Source: an uncultured Photobacterium sp. (lineage in GTDB: Bacteria; Pseudomonadota; Gammaproteobacteria; Enterobacterales; Vibrionaceae). From it: DNA of 46,771 bases. The notes beneath the pieces were generated by a model that was not told where the DNA came from, did no database searches, and saw only the letters and a program-made list of their open reading frames with translations. Shown here piece by piece: positions 45,928-46,771 of the stretch (position 1 is its first letter; every line of letters begins with the position of its first letter). The position numbers and the translations under genes were made by a program. The DNA is taken from positions 1 through 46,771 of the forward strand of contig CAMQXY010000012.1 of the NCBI GenBank assembly GCA_947039005.1, given 5' to 3'.

Positions 45928-46686
45928 ATGAATAACCTTAAATTAGAAGCTTTGTTAAATGATTTTCTATCACCACAGCTGATTAAAGATTATTGTCCTA
46001 ATGGGTTACAGGTAGAAGGTAAGACTGAAATCACTAAAGTCATTACTGGTGTTACTGCTTGTCAGGCTTTAATTGATCGCGCGGTTGCAGAGCACGCAGA
46101 TGCAATTTTAGTCCATCATGGTTTCTTCTGGAAAGGAGAGTCAGCTGAAATTCGAGGAATGAAATACCGTCGTATTAAGGCGTTGATTGAAAATGGAATC
46201 AATCTTTATGCATATCACTTACCGCTTGATGTTCATGCGCTGGTGGGTAATAACGTTCAGTTAGCACAGCGTCTTGGGTTAGATATCGTTGGCGGTTTAG
46301 AAATTGGTAATCCACGCTCGATTGCCATTTATGGTGAGTTAGATACACCCTTAACCGGTGAAGAATTTGCCGCGCGTATTGCGATGGCATTACAGCGTGA
46401 ACCATTACATATTGGTGATAATGCGCCGGCTTTAATCAAAAAAGTCGGTTGGTGTACGGGTGGTGGTCAAGATTATATTGAACTTGCAGTACAGCAAGGT
46501 TGCGATGCCTTTATATCAGGTGAAGTGTCTGAGCGTACGACCCATATTGCACGTGAATTAGGGATTCATTATTTTGCGGCAGGGCACCATGCGACAGAGC
46601 GTTATGGTGTTAAGGCATTAGGTGAATGGCTAGCGAAAGAATATGATTTTGATGTTGAATTTATAGATATTAATAATCCGGTATAA
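45928..46686 (+). CDS. ybgI: Nif3-like dinuclear metal centre protein YbgI
   Basis: A 252-residue member of the Nif3/YbgI family (E. coli 247), which forms toroidal hexamers with a two-metal site. The expected ligands are present: H63 and H64 (LVHHGFFW), H97 and D101 (YHLPLDVH), and a C-terminal H-H-x-x-E (about 220-224, GHHATERYG). The biochemical role is unsettled; the family is often annotated as a GTP cyclohydrolase I type 2 homologue. An AAAAGGATAAGCG ribosome site precedes the ATG. No operon partner lies inside the window. Confidence 0.95.
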   Translation: MNNLKLEALLNDFLSPQLIKDYCPNGLQVEGKTEITKVITGVTACQALIDRAVAEHADAILVHHGFFWKGESAEIRGMKYRRIKALIENGINLYAYHLPLDVHALVGNNVQLAQRLGLDIVGGLEIGNPRSIAIYGELDTPLTGEEFAARIAMALQREPLHIGDNAPALIKKVGWCTGGGQDYIELAVQQGCDAFISGEVSERTTHIARELGIHYFAAGHHATERYGVKALGEWLAKEYDFDVEFIDINNPV

Positions 46687-46734
46687 CAAATCACTCTGAT
46701 TATATTAATAAATATATCGTTGTTTTTGCTGTAT

Positions 46735-46766
46735 AAAAAAGGTTGAGATTTCGTCTCAACCTTTTT
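46735..46766 (+). terminator. ybgI terminator
   Basis: Stem GGTTGAGA/TCTCAACC with loop TTTCG, six A before and five T after, about 50 bases past the ybgI stop. Confidence 0.88.
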
Positions 46767-46771
46767 ATTTT

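Overview
The window looks like a chromosomal stretch from a Vibrionaceae member, possibly Photobacterium (genus is an inference). It is moderately AT-rich and encodes clear ToxR and ToxS homologues divergent from htpG, as in Vibrio. It also carries two blocks of conserved gammaproteobacterial order: (ybaM-priC) ... ybaN-apt-dnaX-ybaB-recR-htpG-adk-hemH-gsk, and nagB/nagE-glnS-fur-fldA-ybfF-seqA-pgm-ybfA-ybgI. I saw no insertion sequences, phage genes, CRISPR arrays, tRNA or rRNA genes. It reads as core chromosome with lineage-specific insertions.

Layout: 1-6.1 kb holds a PP2C phosphatase-Ser/Thr kinase-membrane anchor fusion, then a two-gene RND efflux operon. A small membrane protein of unknown role follows at 6.6 kb. 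From 10.8 back to 7.1 kb, the minus strand carries a tight dinG / TSUP transporter / priC / ybaM run. From 11.3 to 13.6 kb come an OmpU/OmpL-type porin, a DUF2057 protein and a DksA/TraR zinc-finger protein. From 13.9 to 18.6 kb is ybaN-apt-dnaX-ybaB-recR; dnaX carries an in-frame A-AAA-AAG slippery heptamer. toxRS (minus) meets recR tail to tail and is divergent from htpG, which is followed by adk, hemH and gsk. asnB and a CPA2 antiporter (minus) follow.

From 29.4 to 36.5 kb is an N-acetylglucosamine/chitin block: nagC and nagB (minus), divergent nagE, and a GH20 chitobiase lipoprotein. The nagB-nagE intergenic region holds two NagC-like operators 94 bp apart with a CRP-like site between them, an arrangement suited to loop repression. 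nagA is not in the window and NagE lacks its own EIIA domain. From 36.7 kb to the end are glnS, a secreted Ntn amidase, fur, fldA, ybfF, seqA, pgm, a DUF1853 protein, ybfA and a Nif3-like ybgI, most separated by strong intrinsic terminators.

Functional links: exported chitobiase releases GlcNAc, NagE imports and phosphorylates it, NagB deaminates glucosamine-6-P, and NagC plus CRP control expression. ToxRS probably controls the porin, which has a ToxR-box-like motif upstream. No wholly new multi-gene system stood out. The best leads are the dnaX frameshift site, the nag operator pair, the phosphatase-kinase fusion, the atypical DinG cysteines and a few orphan genes.
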